From Rhodobacter sp. NTK016B (GTDB lineage: Bacteria; Pseudomonadota; Alphaproteobacteria; Rhodobacterales; Rhodobacteraceae), in NCBI RefSeq assembly GCF_017303295.1, contig NZ_JAFKOK010000011.1, forward strand, positions 152,020 to 216,019: a DNA stretch of 64,000 bases. The letters run 5' to 3'. The position numbers and the translations under genes were made by a program. The notes beneath the pieces were generated by a model. That model did not search any database and was not told the origin of the DNA. It was given only the letters and a program-made list of their open reading frames with translations. Shown piece after piece: positions 51,197-61,014 of the stretch. How positions within the stretch are numbered: position 1 is the stretch's first letter; each line of letters starts with the position of its first letter.

Positions 51197-52852
51197 ATGA
51201 CCGATAGCAAAACCACCAATCTCACCCGCCGATCCTTCATCGGTCGCACAGCGGTCGCGTCGGGCGTTCTAAGCCTTGGCGGCGGACTGCTGGGGGCCAG
51301 CGTGAATCCGGCCGACGCGCAGGAGCAGAGCTACGACTACGTGATCTGCGGCGCGGGGTCGGCAGGCTGCGTGCTGGCCAATCGCCTGAGCGAAGACGGC
51401 GCGCGCGTGCTTCTGATCGAGGCGGGCGGTCCAGACAATTCCGAGATGATCTCGACCCCGATGCGGCTGATCGAGCTTTGGGGAACGCCCTTTGACTGGG
51501 GATATCAGACGGTCCCGCAGGAACACGCCGCCAGCCGGCAGCTGTTCTGGCCGCGCGGGAAGACGCTGGGGGGCTCTTCGTCGCTCAACGGGATGATTTA
51601 TGTGCGGGGCAACGCGTCCGATTACGACGCCTGGGCGCACGACTTCGGATGCGAGGGCTGGGATTACGCATCCGTCCTGCCCTATTTCAAGAAATCCGAA
51701 GACTTTTCGCGCGGCGCGGATGACTACCACGGCGCGGGCGGGCCGCTTCACGTCACCGCCGATTTCGAGCCGCACCCGCTGACGCGCGCCATGGTCGAGG
51801 CCGCGCAGGAAGCGGGCTATCCGCTCAACGAAGACACCAACGGCGCCCGGCAGGACGGCGTCGCCTATGTCGATCTCAACACGCAGAACGGTCGGCGCGC
51901 ATCGACTGCCGTGGCGTTCCTTCGTCCGGCGCTTGAGCGCGAGAACCTGACGCTGATCACCAATGCGCGCGTGCTCAATATCGAATTCGACGGCGACCGG
52001 GCCACCGGCGTGACCTATCTTCAGGATAACGAGACACACAGCGTTTCCGCTGGCCGCGAAGTGATCGTCTCGGGCGGTGCGATCGAAAGCCCGCGTATTC
52101 TCATGATGTCCGGCATCGGCCCCCGGGAGCATCTTGAAGAGCTGGGGATCGAGGTGCGTCAGGACCTTCCCGGCGTGGGCAAGAACTTGAACGATCACAC
52201 GCTGTGCCCGGTCATCTATGAAGGCGCGCAGGAAATCCCGGCGCCGAGCGATATGGCGATTACCGTGCTGCACGCGCATGTCTTCATCCGCTCGGATGAT
52301 GCGCTGCCGGGCCCCGACATGCAGCCGCTGTTCTTCCACGTGCCCTATTACACGCCCGAGATGGAGCAGCCGACCGGCAATGCGTTCACGTTGAACGCCT
52401 CGGGCGTGCAGCCCGCGTCTCATGGTGAAATCCGGCTGTCGGGGCCGTCCATCGACGATCCGCTGCACATCGATCCCAAGGTCCTGTCGGACGACCATGA
52501 CGTCGACATTCTGGTGAAATCCATCCGCCAGATGCGCGAGATCGCAGCGCAGCCCGCGCTTGCCGAATGGAAGGGGCGCGAGATCTATCCGGGTGACGAG
52601 GTTCAGAGCGACGAAGATCTGGCCGATTATGCCCGCTCGGCGGTGATGTCCTATCACCACCAGAACGGAACCTGCGCGATGGGCACCGGCGAGATGGCCG
52701 TGCTCGACCCCGAGCTTCGGGTCCGCGGGATCGAGGGCCTGCGCGTCGTCGATGCCTCGGTCTTTCCCAAGGTCATGGCGGGCAATACCAATGCGCCCGT
52801 CATCATGGTCGCCGAGAAAGCCGCCGATCTGATCAAGGCCTCCCACAACTGA
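51197..52852 (+). CDS. GMC-family FAD oxidoreductase (choline dehydrogenase-like) with Tat signal
   Basis: A 551-residue protein. ATG 51197 follows AAGGGAGGAGCACC. An N-terminal twin-arginine signal (NLTRRSFIGRTAVASGVLSL) indicates export of the folded enzyme. The FAD loop is CGAGSAGCVLANRLSE, with GMC signatures GKTLGGSSSLNGMIYVRG and SGGAIESPRILMMSGIGP. The catalytic pair His is likely in SYHHQNGTCAMG. GMC enzymes oxidise alcohols to aldehydes. The product could feed the aldehyde dehydrogenase upstream. Confidence 0.92.
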   Translation: MTDSKTTNLTRRSFIGRTAVASGVLSLGGGLLGASVNPADAQEQSYDYVICGAGSAGCVLANRLSEDGARVLLIEAGGPDNSEMISTPMRLIELWGTPFDWGYQTVPQEHAASRQLFWPRGKTLGGSSSLNGMIYVRGNASDYDAWAHDFGCEGWDYASVLPYFKKSEDFSRGADDYHGAGGPLHVTADFEPHPLTRAMVEAAQEAGYPLNEDTNGARQDGVAYVDLNTQNGRRASTAVAFLRPALERENLTLITNARVLNIEFDGDRATGVTYLQDNETHSVSAGREVIVSGGAIESPRILMMSGIGPREHLEELGIEVRQDLPGVGKNLNDHTLCPVIYEGAQEIPAPSDMAITVLHAHVFIRSDDALPGPDMQPLFFHVPYYTPEMEQPTGNAFTLNASGVQPASHGEIRLSGPSIDDPLHIDPKVLSDDHDVDILVKSIRQMREIAAQPALAEWKGREIYPGDEVQSDEDLADYARSAVMSYHHQNGTCAMGTGEMAVLDPELRVRGIEGLRVVDASVFPKVMAGNTNAPVIMVAEKAADLIKASHN

Positions 52853-52881
52853 CGCACCAGCGTCCGACGTGGGCCTCCCGG

Positions 52882-52908
52882 CACCGCTCGCCCCTTGGGC
52901 GGGCGGTG
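52882..52908. terminator. Bidirectional terminator hairpin between GMC and AraC genes
   Basis: CACCGCTCGCCC with GGGCGGGCGGTG (12 pairs, one T-G) closes on a 3-base loop between the two convergent stops. It can serve both strands. Only a short T-rich tail follows. Confidence 0.7.
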
Positions 52909-52910
52909 TT

Positions 52911-53867
52911 CTAGTCTGTGCTTCCGGCTGTCTTGCGCAGGGCCCCCGGTGCCGCGCCATAGCGCGCGCGGAAGCTGCGGTGGAAATGCGACAGGTCGTT
53001 GAATCCCGACGCGAAGGCCACCTCTGCGACGGTGCGCTTCGGGTCCGCCGATAGCTGCCGATGGGCAAGGGCGAGACGCACCTCCTGAAAGGCTGCAGAG
53101 GGGGTTTCCCCGACCTTGGAAAAGAGCCGCTGCACGGACCGGCGGGACAGGCCCAGATCGGTGCACAGATCCTCGAGCCCGTAATCGGCGTCGCGCGCAT
53201 TCAGCGCGATCAGCTCGCGGGCCTGCCGCAGGCGCGCCATCTCTTCGGCCTCGGCGCTGGGCGTCTGCGTCTCGCGGCATCTCAGATAGGTTCCGAGCAG
53301 TTCTACCAGCGTATCCGACAGCCGTCCGGCGGTATCGGCCCCGGCGCCGAGCAGCTTCAGCAACACGGCCTCGAGCGCCACGTTGAGCGGATCGGCGCGG
53401 TCGATCGGCACGCCGCCGATGCAGGCCTGCCCCAGACGGCGCACTGTTTCCTCGCGCGGCAGATGCACCGAAATCTTTCGCGTGACCTCGTCAAAATACT
53501 GGAATTGCGAGGGAAAGGCGGAATCCACCAGATGGAACGAGCCGGGCTGCATCAGGCTTTCGGTCTCGCCCTGCCGGATCACGCTGCGCCCGCTTTCCTG
53601 ATAGATAAGGAACAGGTTACGCGCGGGATCACGGCGGATCATCCGCTGGTCACGCCAGATCGAGCGCACCCGTGTTGCCACGAACGCTGCGTTGAACGGC
53701 CCGAACCTGCGCGCATCGATGGCGCCGGTGATGTGGTCGCTTTTGACATGCGGCGCGATTTCGAAATTGCCGCACACCTCGACCAGCCGGTCGCGCGCGC
53801 TCTCGATCGCGACCGGGGCGGCGGCGCTGAAGCCGCGCGGATCGGACATAACCTCTTGTCGAGACAT
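52911..53867 (-). CDS. AraC-family transcriptional regulator
   Basis: A 318-residue protein; ATG 53867 follows GGAGGAGGCTTGC. Residues 210-318 are the AraC double helix-turn-helix (DLCTDLGLSRRSVQRLFSKVG, then VAEVAFASGFNDLSHFHRSF). The N-terminal 200 residues form a ligand-binding cupin-like domain of the AraC-binding type (FHLVDSAFPSQFQYF). It is convergent with the GMC gene. It probably activates the oxygenase cluster in response to an aromatic inducer. Confidence 0.9.
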   Translation of the reverse strand: MSRQEVMSDPRGFSAAAPVAIESARDRLVEVCGNFEIAPHVKSDHITGAIDARRFGPFNAAFVATRVRSIWRDQRMIRRDPARNLFLIYQESGRSVIRQGETESLMQPGSFHLVDSAFPSQFQYFDEVTRKISVHLPREETVRRLGQACIGGVPIDRADPLNVALEAVLLKLLGAGADTAGRLSDTLVELLGTYLRCRETQTPSAEAEEMARLRQARELIALNARDADYGLEDLCTDLGLSRRSVQRLFSKVGETPSAAFQEVRLALAHRQLSADPKRTVAEVAFASGFNDLSHFHRSFRARYGAAPGALRKTAGSTD

Positions 53868-53969
53868 GCAAGCCTCCTCCACGCAACAGGCTAGCGATCA
53901 GAGGGGACAGGTGCAATCACGTCACGCGCAGCCGGTCGGATCCGAACCCGGACCCGACCGGTGCCACGG

Positions 53970-54440
53970 TCACGCGGCCAGCCGCCGGTAACGGCTGCCA
54001 TAGAAGACCAGCGGATCGGCCTCGCAGGCATGGCAATGCTCGACTTCGGCGATCAGCAGGACATGATCGTTGACCTCGACGCGCCGCTGCACCCGGCAGG
54101 CGAAATTGGCGAGCGCGCCGTCCAGCCCGACATAGTTCCCGAACGCGGCGAAGTCGGGCGTCCATCCCGGCACCGGCTTGCCGGCGAAATGGCCCGAGAT
54201 CCGCTCGGCCCCCGCGCCCAGCACGTTGACCACGAACATCCCGGCGGCCTCGATCGCTTTCAGGGTCCGTCCCTGCATGACCGACACAAGGATCGTCGGC
54301 GGCGCAAGGCTGACAGAGGTGAAGCTGTTCGCGGTCATGCCTGCGACGGTGCCGTCGGCTTCGGCGGCGGTCAGAACCGTCACCCCGGTTGTGAAGCGCG
54401 ACAGGGCGTGACGAAACTCGGTCGGATCAGGTGTCTTCAT
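53970..54440 (-). CDS. Flavin reductase (StyB/HpaC-type)
   Basis: A 156-residue flavin reductase-like protein. Features are FRHALSRFTTGVTVLTAAEA near the start, GMTANSFTSVSLAPPTILVS (FMN/FAD-binding strand) and a C-terminal HACEADPLVFYGSRYRRL with the usual D-x-L-x-Y-x-x-x-x-Y-r ending. It supplies reduced flavin to a two-component monooxygenase, most likely the StyA-like protein encoded upstream on the same strand. It overlaps the small gene at 54427 by 14 bases. Confidence 0.88.
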   Translation of the reverse strand: MKTPDPTEFRHALSRFTTGVTVLTAAEADGTVAGMTANSFTSVSLAPPTILVSVMQGRTLKAIEAAGMFVVNVLGAGAERISGHFAGKPVPGWTPDFAAFGNYVGLDGALANFACRVQRRVEVNDHVLLIAEVEHCHACEADPLVFYGSRYRRLAA

Positions 54441-54738
54441 AGCCGGGCTCCAGCGGAAAATGGAAGACCTGCGCGCCCTTGGGCGAATAGTTCGGCACGT
54501 CGCCGGCGACCTCGTGACCGATTTCCGAGTTCATCGCGGCCTCGAACGCCCGCGCGTCGTCGAAATAGGCCTGAAAGATGCAGAACACGTCACCCGGACC
54601 TATCGCTTCGGGAAAGGCGTGATGCATGCGGCGCAGGCCCGGCAGGCTGCCCGCCAGAGGCAGATGGCGTTCCGCGTAATAACGCTTGAAAGCCTCGGCG
54701 TCGTCGGGCTGCGGATAGATAACCGTCAGGCAATACAT
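54427..54738 (-). CDS. Small EthD-like dimeric alpha-beta barrel protein
   Basis: A 103-residue protein starting at ATG 54738, MYCLTVIYPQPDDAEAFKRYYAERHLPL, with LPGLRRMHHAFPEAIGPGD and SEIGHEVAGDVPNYSPKG. This is the EthD/DUF ferredoxin-like fold common in aromatic and ether degradation clusters. It lies between the oxygenase and the flavin reductase, and its function is accessory and unknown. Many EthD proteins bind or tautomerise pathway intermediates. Confidence 0.8.
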   Translation of the reverse strand: MYCLTVIYPQPDDAEAFKRYYAERHLPLAGSLPGLRRMHHAFPEAIGPGDVFCIFQAYFDDARAFEAAMNSEIGHEVAGDVPNYSPKGAQVFHFPLEPGYEDT

Positions 54739-54750
54739 GGTTTTTCCTCC

Positions 54751-55989
54751 TTACTCGGCCGCCATTGGGGTCTTGGCACCGATCCAGTGCCGGATTCTCT
54801 GGGGCGAGCTCAGATGCTCCCATTGGTCTTCGGGCGCGTTGAAATTCTGGGTGAATTCGTCGCAGAGCGCGCGGTTCTGGCTCATGGCGCCCAGCAGCAT
54901 CTGAAATTCCTGCGACGGCGGCTGCATCATCAGGTTGGTCCAGCGCGCGGCCCCCAGCACACGGTCACGGCGGCGGTTTTCCACCCGCTCGATAAACCGG
55001 CCATCCAGCACAGGGGCACGAGCGATTTCCTCGCCCACCACGAAGGCGGAATAGGACGAGATATTGGCGCCCTGTCCATTCACCGGATCGACGGTGCAAT
55101 GCACATCACCGATCGCAAGCGCGTATTTCCCGTTGTCGAACTTCACCGCCGGTTTGCGGACCGTCGGCACGACGCCCCCCTGCAGAATGTCCTGCGACTG
55201 GCACAGATCGAAGCGGGACGCTTCGATGCGGTTGTAGATCCCGGGGTGATACTGCTCCAGATCGTCCAGAACCGCCTGCAGGAAGGCTTTGGGATCCGCG
55301 TCGTAGCTTTCGCGCGCCAGATGCGTCATCGGCCCGTCTGGCAGGTTCTCCATCAGCAGCGCGTGCCCCATCCCGTCGAAGGTGATGGTCGGAATGCAGA
55401 TCAGCTCGCCGACGCCGGGGGTGATCGACATCGTGACATTCATCGGATCGGTATTCGACACGCCCGAATAAAGCCCGACGCAGAGCTGGCGTTGCGGCGC
55501 CTTGAAGGGCGTTTCCTCGGGATCGTGCTCGAACATCGCGCCCATCGGGCCCTTGCCGACCGCCACGGCCAGCAGGTCATGCCGGTCCACAAGCGGCTGG
55601 ATGTCCTTTTCCTCGATCCGCCGGAACTCGATCTTGCCGCCGCGTTCCACGAAATCCTCCATGAGGCGCGGCAGATAAATCCGGTAATCGAGCGCGCGCG
55701 AGGGCTTCTCGAACGACCCCGCGAAGTTGAGCGGGCCGGGCTCGGGCACGTTCAGCCAGTGGTCGTGGTAATAGTAATGCTGGTCCGGATCGGTCCAGTG
55801 ATTGACCCCGAGCGCCGTTTCGCGCGCCAGCGTGGTCGAATGATGCGCGACCGTGTTCAGCAACCGGGCGTCACGATACGCCCCGGGCTCGCGGTCGGTA
55901 TAGAGCACTGCGTCGATGCCCTGTTTCTGCAGATACAGCGCCAGATGAAGCCCGGCGATCCCTGCGCCGACGATGCCGACATTGTGCAT
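54751..55989 (-). CDS. StyA-like FAD-dependent monooxygenase (styrene/indole monooxygenase family)
   Basis: A 412-residue protein, near the StyA length of about 415. ATG 55989 follows GGAGGACACC. The FAD loop is VGIVGAGIAGLHLALYLQKQ, and the DG-type segment is ALAIGDVHCTVDPVNGQGANI. Lacking a reductase domain, it needs FADH2 from the flavin reductase gene two downstream. StyA converts styrene to an epoxide. No StyC isomerase is present. Substrate identity is inferred from overall length and the StyA/StyB pairing. Confidence 0.85.
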   Translation of the reverse strand: MHNVGIVGAGIAGLHLALYLQKQGIDAVLYTDREPGAYRDARLLNTVAHHSTTLARETALGVNHWTDPDQHYYYHDHWLNVPEPGPLNFAGSFEKPSRALDYRIYLPRLMEDFVERGGKIEFRRIEEKDIQPLVDRHDLLAVAVGKGPMGAMFEHDPEETPFKAPQRQLCVGLYSGVSNTDPMNVTMSITPGVGELICIPTITFDGMGHALLMENLPDGPMTHLARESYDADPKAFLQAVLDDLEQYHPGIYNRIEASRFDLCQSQDILQGGVVPTVRKPAVKFDNGKYALAIGDVHCTVDPVNGQGANISSYSAFVVGEEIARAPVLDGRFIERVENRRRDRVLGAARWTNLMMQPPSQEFQMLLGAMSQNRALCDEFTQNFNAPEDQWEHLSSPQRIRHWIGAKTPMAAE

Positions 55990-56089
55990 GGTGTCCTCCC
56001 ATTTCTCCTCAGGACCGAGGCTATTGATCGGACAGGTAATCGAAAATAGCATATTTCGGATATTTCTTATTCCCGACTGGAATGACCGA
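55990..56089. promoter_or_regulatory. Divergent promoter region between StyA-like and LysR genes
   Basis: 100 bases between the two start codons, AT-rich relative to its surroundings (GAAAATAGCATATTTCGGAT). It is the typical place for a LysR operator controlling the oxygenase operon. No clear T-N11-A was selected. Confidence 0.5.
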
Positions 56090-57007
56090 ATGGACCGGAT
56101 CGACTGCCTTCTCGCGTTTTCGCATGTGCTTGACAGCGGCAGCTTCTCGGCCGCCGCCATCCGTCTGGGGACGACGCAGCCGACGATTTCCAAGCGGATC
56201 GCCAAGCTCGAGGCGGATTTCGGAACGCGGCTGTTCCTGCGCAGCACAAGGCGGCTTCATCCGACCCCCGAGGCTTGGCGCATCCACGAAAAGGTCCGGG
56301 TATTGCTGGAAACCTATGACGATGCCCGTGCGATGGCGCGCAACAGGACGCCCGAGGCAACCGGCACCCTGACCATCAGCGTGCCGTCATCGGCCGGTCG
56401 CAATGTGCTGATGCCGTTCTTTGCCGAGTACAAGCGCCTCAACCCGCAGGTCGATCTGGACATCCGGTTATCCGACCGCCCGGTGAACCTGTTGGAGGAA
56501 GGCGTCGAACTGGCGCTGCGGATTGGCGAACTGGCGGATAGCGCGTTGCGGGCAAGGACCGTGTGCCGCCTGCCGCGCTTTGCTGTCGCCAGTCCGGAAT
56601 ACCTGCGAACGCGGCCCGCGCCCGAGACGCCGGGCGACCTCAGGGATCATGTCTGCATCAGCTACGCAGGCTTCGGCGAGACCTCGCAATGGATTTTCGA
56701 AGGGGAATCCGGTCGCCACGCGATCCGGATCGATGCGGAAATCCGCCTCGACGACGCCGATGCCATGCTCGAGATGGCGCGGGCCAGTATGGGCGTCGCC
56801 ATCCTGCCCGGCTGGCTGGCCACCGGCCCGATCCGCTCGGGTGCGCTTGAACAGCTTCTGACCGAGCACACGGTGCCAAGCATGCCGGTCAACATAATCT
56901 ACCCGCAGGATACCGGGCCCTCCCACCGTGCCCGCCGCTTCATCGACCACTTGCTCGAAAACCGGGCCCGGCTGAGCGAGGTCATGTCAGACGGGCTGCG
57001 GCGTTAG
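56090..57007 (+). CDS. LysR-family transcriptional regulator
   Basis: A 305-residue LysR protein; ATG 56090 gives MDRIDCLLAFSHVLDSGSFS. The helix-turn-helix SAAAIRLGTTQPTISKRIAKLE is at residues 20-41. The effector domain contains YKRLNPQVDLDIRLSDRPVN and MGVAILPGWLA. It is divergent from the oxygenase operon and probably regulates it. The inducer is unknown. Confidence 0.92.
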   Translation: MDRIDCLLAFSHVLDSGSFSAAAIRLGTTQPTISKRIAKLEADFGTRLFLRSTRRLHPTPEAWRIHEKVRVLLETYDDARAMARNRTPEATGTLTISVPSSAGRNVLMPFFAEYKRLNPQVDLDIRLSDRPVNLLEEGVELALRIGELADSALRARTVCRLPRFAVASPEYLRTRPAPETPGDLRDHVCISYAGFGETSQWIFEGESGRHAIRIDAEIRLDDADAMLEMARASMGVAILPGWLATGPIRSGALEQLLTEHTVPSMPVNIIYPQDTGPSHRARRFIDHLLENRARLSEVMSDGLRR

Positions 57008-57027
57008 GGCGCCGCGCATGGTTACGG

Positions 57028-58563
57028 TCACCGTCCGCGGAACAAACTCCCCAGCACGCCGCGCACGATTGCGCTGCCCGCGCGCGTGCCGATCGAACGG
57101 GCCATGGACTTGGTGAAGGCCTCGGTCACGCTGTCCCCGCGCCGGCTGCTTGAGCGGCTTGTGCGGGGTTTCTCCGTCGCCTCGACACGGCGCGCCCGTG
57201 ATGAGCCGGGAGAATAACGCCGCGCGCGGGTGAAACCTTCGTCGCGCTCTTCCTTTGCACCCGCCTGCCGGGCGGCCGTTTCGGCCCGCCGTGCCAGCAT
57301 CTCATGCGCCGAATCGCGGTCGATGGGCGTCTCGTATTTCCGCCCCAGCGGCGAGGCAGCGATTACCGCGCGGCGATCCGCCTCGGGGCAGGGGCCCATC
57401 ATCGACGAGGGCGGTCGGATCAGCGTGCGCTCGACCATGCCGGGCACGCCCTTGGCCTCAAGGAACGAGGTCACCGCCTCACCCACGCCGACCTCGCGGA
57501 TCGCCGTTTCGGTCTCGAAACGCGGATTCGCGCGGTAGGTCTGGGCTGCGCGCCTGAGTGCCTGCTGATCGCGCGCGGTAAAGGCCCTCAGCGCGTGCTG
57601 CACGCGGTTGCCCAGCTGGCCGAGAATGTCCTCGGGCACATCGTCGGGATTTTGCGTGACGAAATAGACCCCCACCCCTTTCGAGCGGATCAGCCGCGCC
57701 ACCTGTTCGACCTTCTCGACCAGCGCGCGCGGGGCGCGGTCGAACAGCAGATGCGCTTCGTCAAAGAAAAAGACCAGCTTCGGACGGTCCGGATCGCCCA
57801 CTTCGGGCAGTTCCTCGAACAGTTCGGACAAGAGCCACAGCATGAAGGTCGCGTAAAGCCGGGGCGTCTGCATCAGCGTCGCGGCATGCAGGATATTGAC
57901 CTGCCCGCGTCCCGCATGAACCCGCATCAGATCGGCGATCTCCAAAGCGGGCTCGCCGAAGAACTGCGCGGCGCCTTGGTTTTCCAGCACCAGTAGCCGC
58001 CGCTGAATCGCCCCGATTGAGGCGCTGGTCACATTGCCATAGCGCGCCGACATCTCGCGCTGGTTCTCGGACAGGAATTGCAGCATCGCGCGCAGATCGT
58101 CCAGATCGAGGATCGGCCAGCCCTCTTCATCCGACAGCCGGAAGGCCACGTTGATCACGCCCTCCTGCGCCTCGGTCAGTTCAAGGATCCGGCTCAGCAA
58201 AAGGGGCCCCATATCCGAAATCGTCGTGCGCACCGGATGGCCGTGCTGGCCGAACAGGTCCCAGAACGTGACCGGCATCGCCTCGTGCACCATCGGACCC
58301 AGCCCGATCGTGTCGGCGCGGCTCTGGAACGCCTCGCGCGGGGTACCGGCCACGGCCATGCCGCTCACATCGCCCTTGATATCGGTCAGCACCACAGGCA
58401 CACCCGCGCGGCTGAATTCCTCGGCCATGATCTGCATGGTGATCGTCTTGCCGGTGCCGGTGGCTCCGGCGATCAGCCCGTGCCGGTTGCCGTATTTCAA
58501 CAGCAGATCCTGCGGCACCCCGTAACCCTCGCCGCCGCCGCCGATGAAAACGCTGTCCGTCAT
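57028..58563 (-). CDS. HerA-like ATPase (DUF853 family)
   Basis: A 511-residue protein with Walker A AGATGTGKTITMQI at residues 32-45 and Walker B LVFFFDEAHLLFD near residue 255. The sensor region is VYFVTQNPDDVPEDILGQLG. This is the DUF853/YjgR group of HerA-type DNA-translocating ATPases; the tail is Ser/Arg-rich (RTSRSSSRRGDS). Its cellular role is unclear. It is convergent with the LysR gene, 20 bases away. Confidence 0.9.
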   Translation of the reverse strand: MTDSVFIGGGGEGYGVPQDLLLKYGNRHGLIAGATGTGKTITMQIMAEEFSRAGVPVVLTDIKGDVSGMAVAGTPREAFQSRADTIGLGPMVHEAMPVTFWDLFGQHGHPVRTTISDMGPLLLSRILELTEAQEGVINVAFRLSDEEGWPILDLDDLRAMLQFLSENQREMSARYGNVTSASIGAIQRRLLVLENQGAAQFFGEPALEIADLMRVHAGRGQVNILHAATLMQTPRLYATFMLWLLSELFEELPEVGDPDRPKLVFFFDEAHLLFDRAPRALVEKVEQVARLIRSKGVGVYFVTQNPDDVPEDILGQLGNRVQHALRAFTARDQQALRRAAQTYRANPRFETETAIREVGVGEAVTSFLEAKGVPGMVERTLIRPPSSMMGPCPEADRRAVIAASPLGRKYETPIDRDSAHEMLARRAETAARQAGAKEERDEGFTRARRYSPGSSRARRVEATEKPRTSRSSSRRGDSVTEAFTKSMARSIGTRAGSAIVRGVLGSLFRGR

Positions 58564-58624
58564 GCCTCAGTCTCCATGCCCCAGTCTCCATGCCCCAGTT
58601 TCGACACCGGGCGCGAGCGCGCGC

Positions 58625-58679
58625 CCCTTTCACTTTGTCTCAAATACTCCACGGGGGTGCGGGGGTGTGAAACCCCCGC
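58625..58679. repeat. Intergenic GAGTATTT-type repeat and GC hairpin
   Basis: CCCCTTTCACTTTGTCTCAAATACTCCAC (58624-58652) reads on the other strand GTGGAGTATTTGAGACAAAGTGAAAGGGG and matches 62805-62831. It is followed by a 7-pair hairpin GCGGGGG-TGTGAAA-CCCCCGC (58659-58679). Lying downstream of serB on the minus strand, it may also terminate serB. Confidence 0.6.
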
Positions 58680-58720
58680 TTGCCCGCGCTCGCCGCCGAA
58701 AAACCGGTCGGGCCGAAGGC

Positions 58721-59599
58721 TCAGACTGCCGCGAAATCCTCGGCCGCGTAACCCTGCAAATACAACAGCGCGGTCAGATCGCCGTGGTTCACGCGCAGCT
58801 CGCATTGCGCCGCGACCGAAGGCTTGGCATGCAGCGCAACGCCGGATCCTGCGAGCCCCAGCATGCCCAGATCGTTGGCGCCGTCGCCCACCGCGATGAC
58901 CTCGGCCGGGGTGATGCCCAGCCGTGCGGTGATCTGGTTGAGCGCGTCGACCTTGGCCTGTTTGCCGAGGATCGGCTCGCCCACCGCGCCCGTCAGCTTC
59001 CCGTCGCGTTCCAGCAGCGTGTTGGCGCGGTTTTCGTCAAAGCCCAGCTCGGCTGCGACCTTGGCGGTGAAAGCGGTGAACCCGCCCGAGACCAGCGCCG
59101 CGTGGCCGCCATGCGCCTTCATCGTGGCAATCAGGGTCTTGCCGCCGGGCATGTAGGTGATTCGCTCGGCCAGCACCTGATCGATTACCGAGACCGGCAG
59201 ATCCTTCAGCAGCCCCACCCGTTCCTTCAGCGCGGCTTCGAAGTCCAGCTCGCCATTCATCGCCCGCGCGGTGATGCCCGCGACATGCGCGCCGACGCCC
59301 GCCATATCGGCCAGCTCGTCGATGCATTCCTGCTGGATCATGGTCGAATCCATATCCGCCAGCAGCATCGCCTTGCGCCGCCCCGCACTCGGCTGCACGC
59401 ACAGATCGATCCCCAGCTCTTGCAGGCTTTCCCAGCTTTCCCAGCGGTTTGCGGGCATCGCGCCGATCTCGAACTCGGCGGCGATTCCCCGGTCCAGCCA
59501 GCGCGCCGTGCCGCCGCCCCAGGCATTGCGCAGGGTCTCGACCAGCGGGCTTTCCAGAACCGGGTTGGCGGGATTGGTGAGAAGCGTGACGGTGAACAT
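58721..59599 (-). CDS. serB: Phosphoserine phosphatase
   Basis: A 292-residue SerB. The HAD core has [20 protein letters not shown] (nucleophile Asp and Thr), [11 protein letters not shown] and [16 protein letters not shown] motif IV. The N-terminal 80 residues form an ACT-like regulatory domain typical of long SerB proteins. It dephosphorylates L-3-phosphoserine to L-serine, the last step of the pathway. It is divergent from serC, with 155 bases between the start codons. Confidence 0.95.
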   Translation of the reverse strand: MFTVTLLTNPANPVLESPLVETLRNAWGGGTARWLDRGIAAEFEIGAMPANRWESWESLQELGIDLCVQPSAGRRKAMLLADMDSTMIQQECIDELADMAGVGAHVAGITARAMNGELDFEAALKERVGLLKDLPVSVIDQVLAERITYMPGGKTLIATMKAHGGHAALVSGGFTAFTAKVAAELGFDENRANTLLERDGKLTGAVGEPILGKQAKVDALNQITARLGITPAEVIAVGDGANDLGMLGLAGSGVALHAKPSVAAQCELRVNHGDLTALLYLQGYAAEDFAAV

Positions 59600-59699
59600 G
59601 GCGCGGGTTTCCGATGGTGAACCTGAAGGGTCGCTTTCGCGGGTATTTCAGCCGCATTAGGCCAATTTTCCAGCTTGTGCCAGTCACGGCGCGGGCCTA

Positions 59700-59734
59700 T
59701 GTCCGTCGGCGGGACACCTCTCCCCAACGAGAGG
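59700..59734 (+). ncRNA. Candidate serC RNA motif (5' leader)
   Basis: Two adjacent hairpins directly before serC: TGTCC-GTCGGCG-GGACA (59700-59716) and CCTCTC-CCCAAC-GAGAGG (59717-59734). A GGAAGGG ribosome site and the ATG follow. A serC leader motif of two hairpins is known upstream of serC in alphaproteobacteria. The match is by position and architecture only. Confidence 0.55.
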
Positions 59735-59754
59735 CATCTATCTGGAAGGGTACT

Positions 59755-60912
<1,158 letters not shown>

Positions 60913-60918
60913 GACAAG

Positions 60919-60945
60919 TAGCGGTGCGTGAAATCATGCACCCTA
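60919..60945. repeat. REP-like GGTGCGTG repeat, copy 1
   Basis: GCGGTGCGTGAAATCATGCACCCTACA is an imperfect palindrome 7 bases after serC. It resembles 62687-62713. It is a dispersed extragenic repeat. Confidence 0.5.
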
Positions 60946-61014
60946 CAGCCTTCTCCCCGATTACAGGCGGCGTGACTGCACGCGCCTTCCCCCGATATTT
61001 CAGGAGCCCAGACC

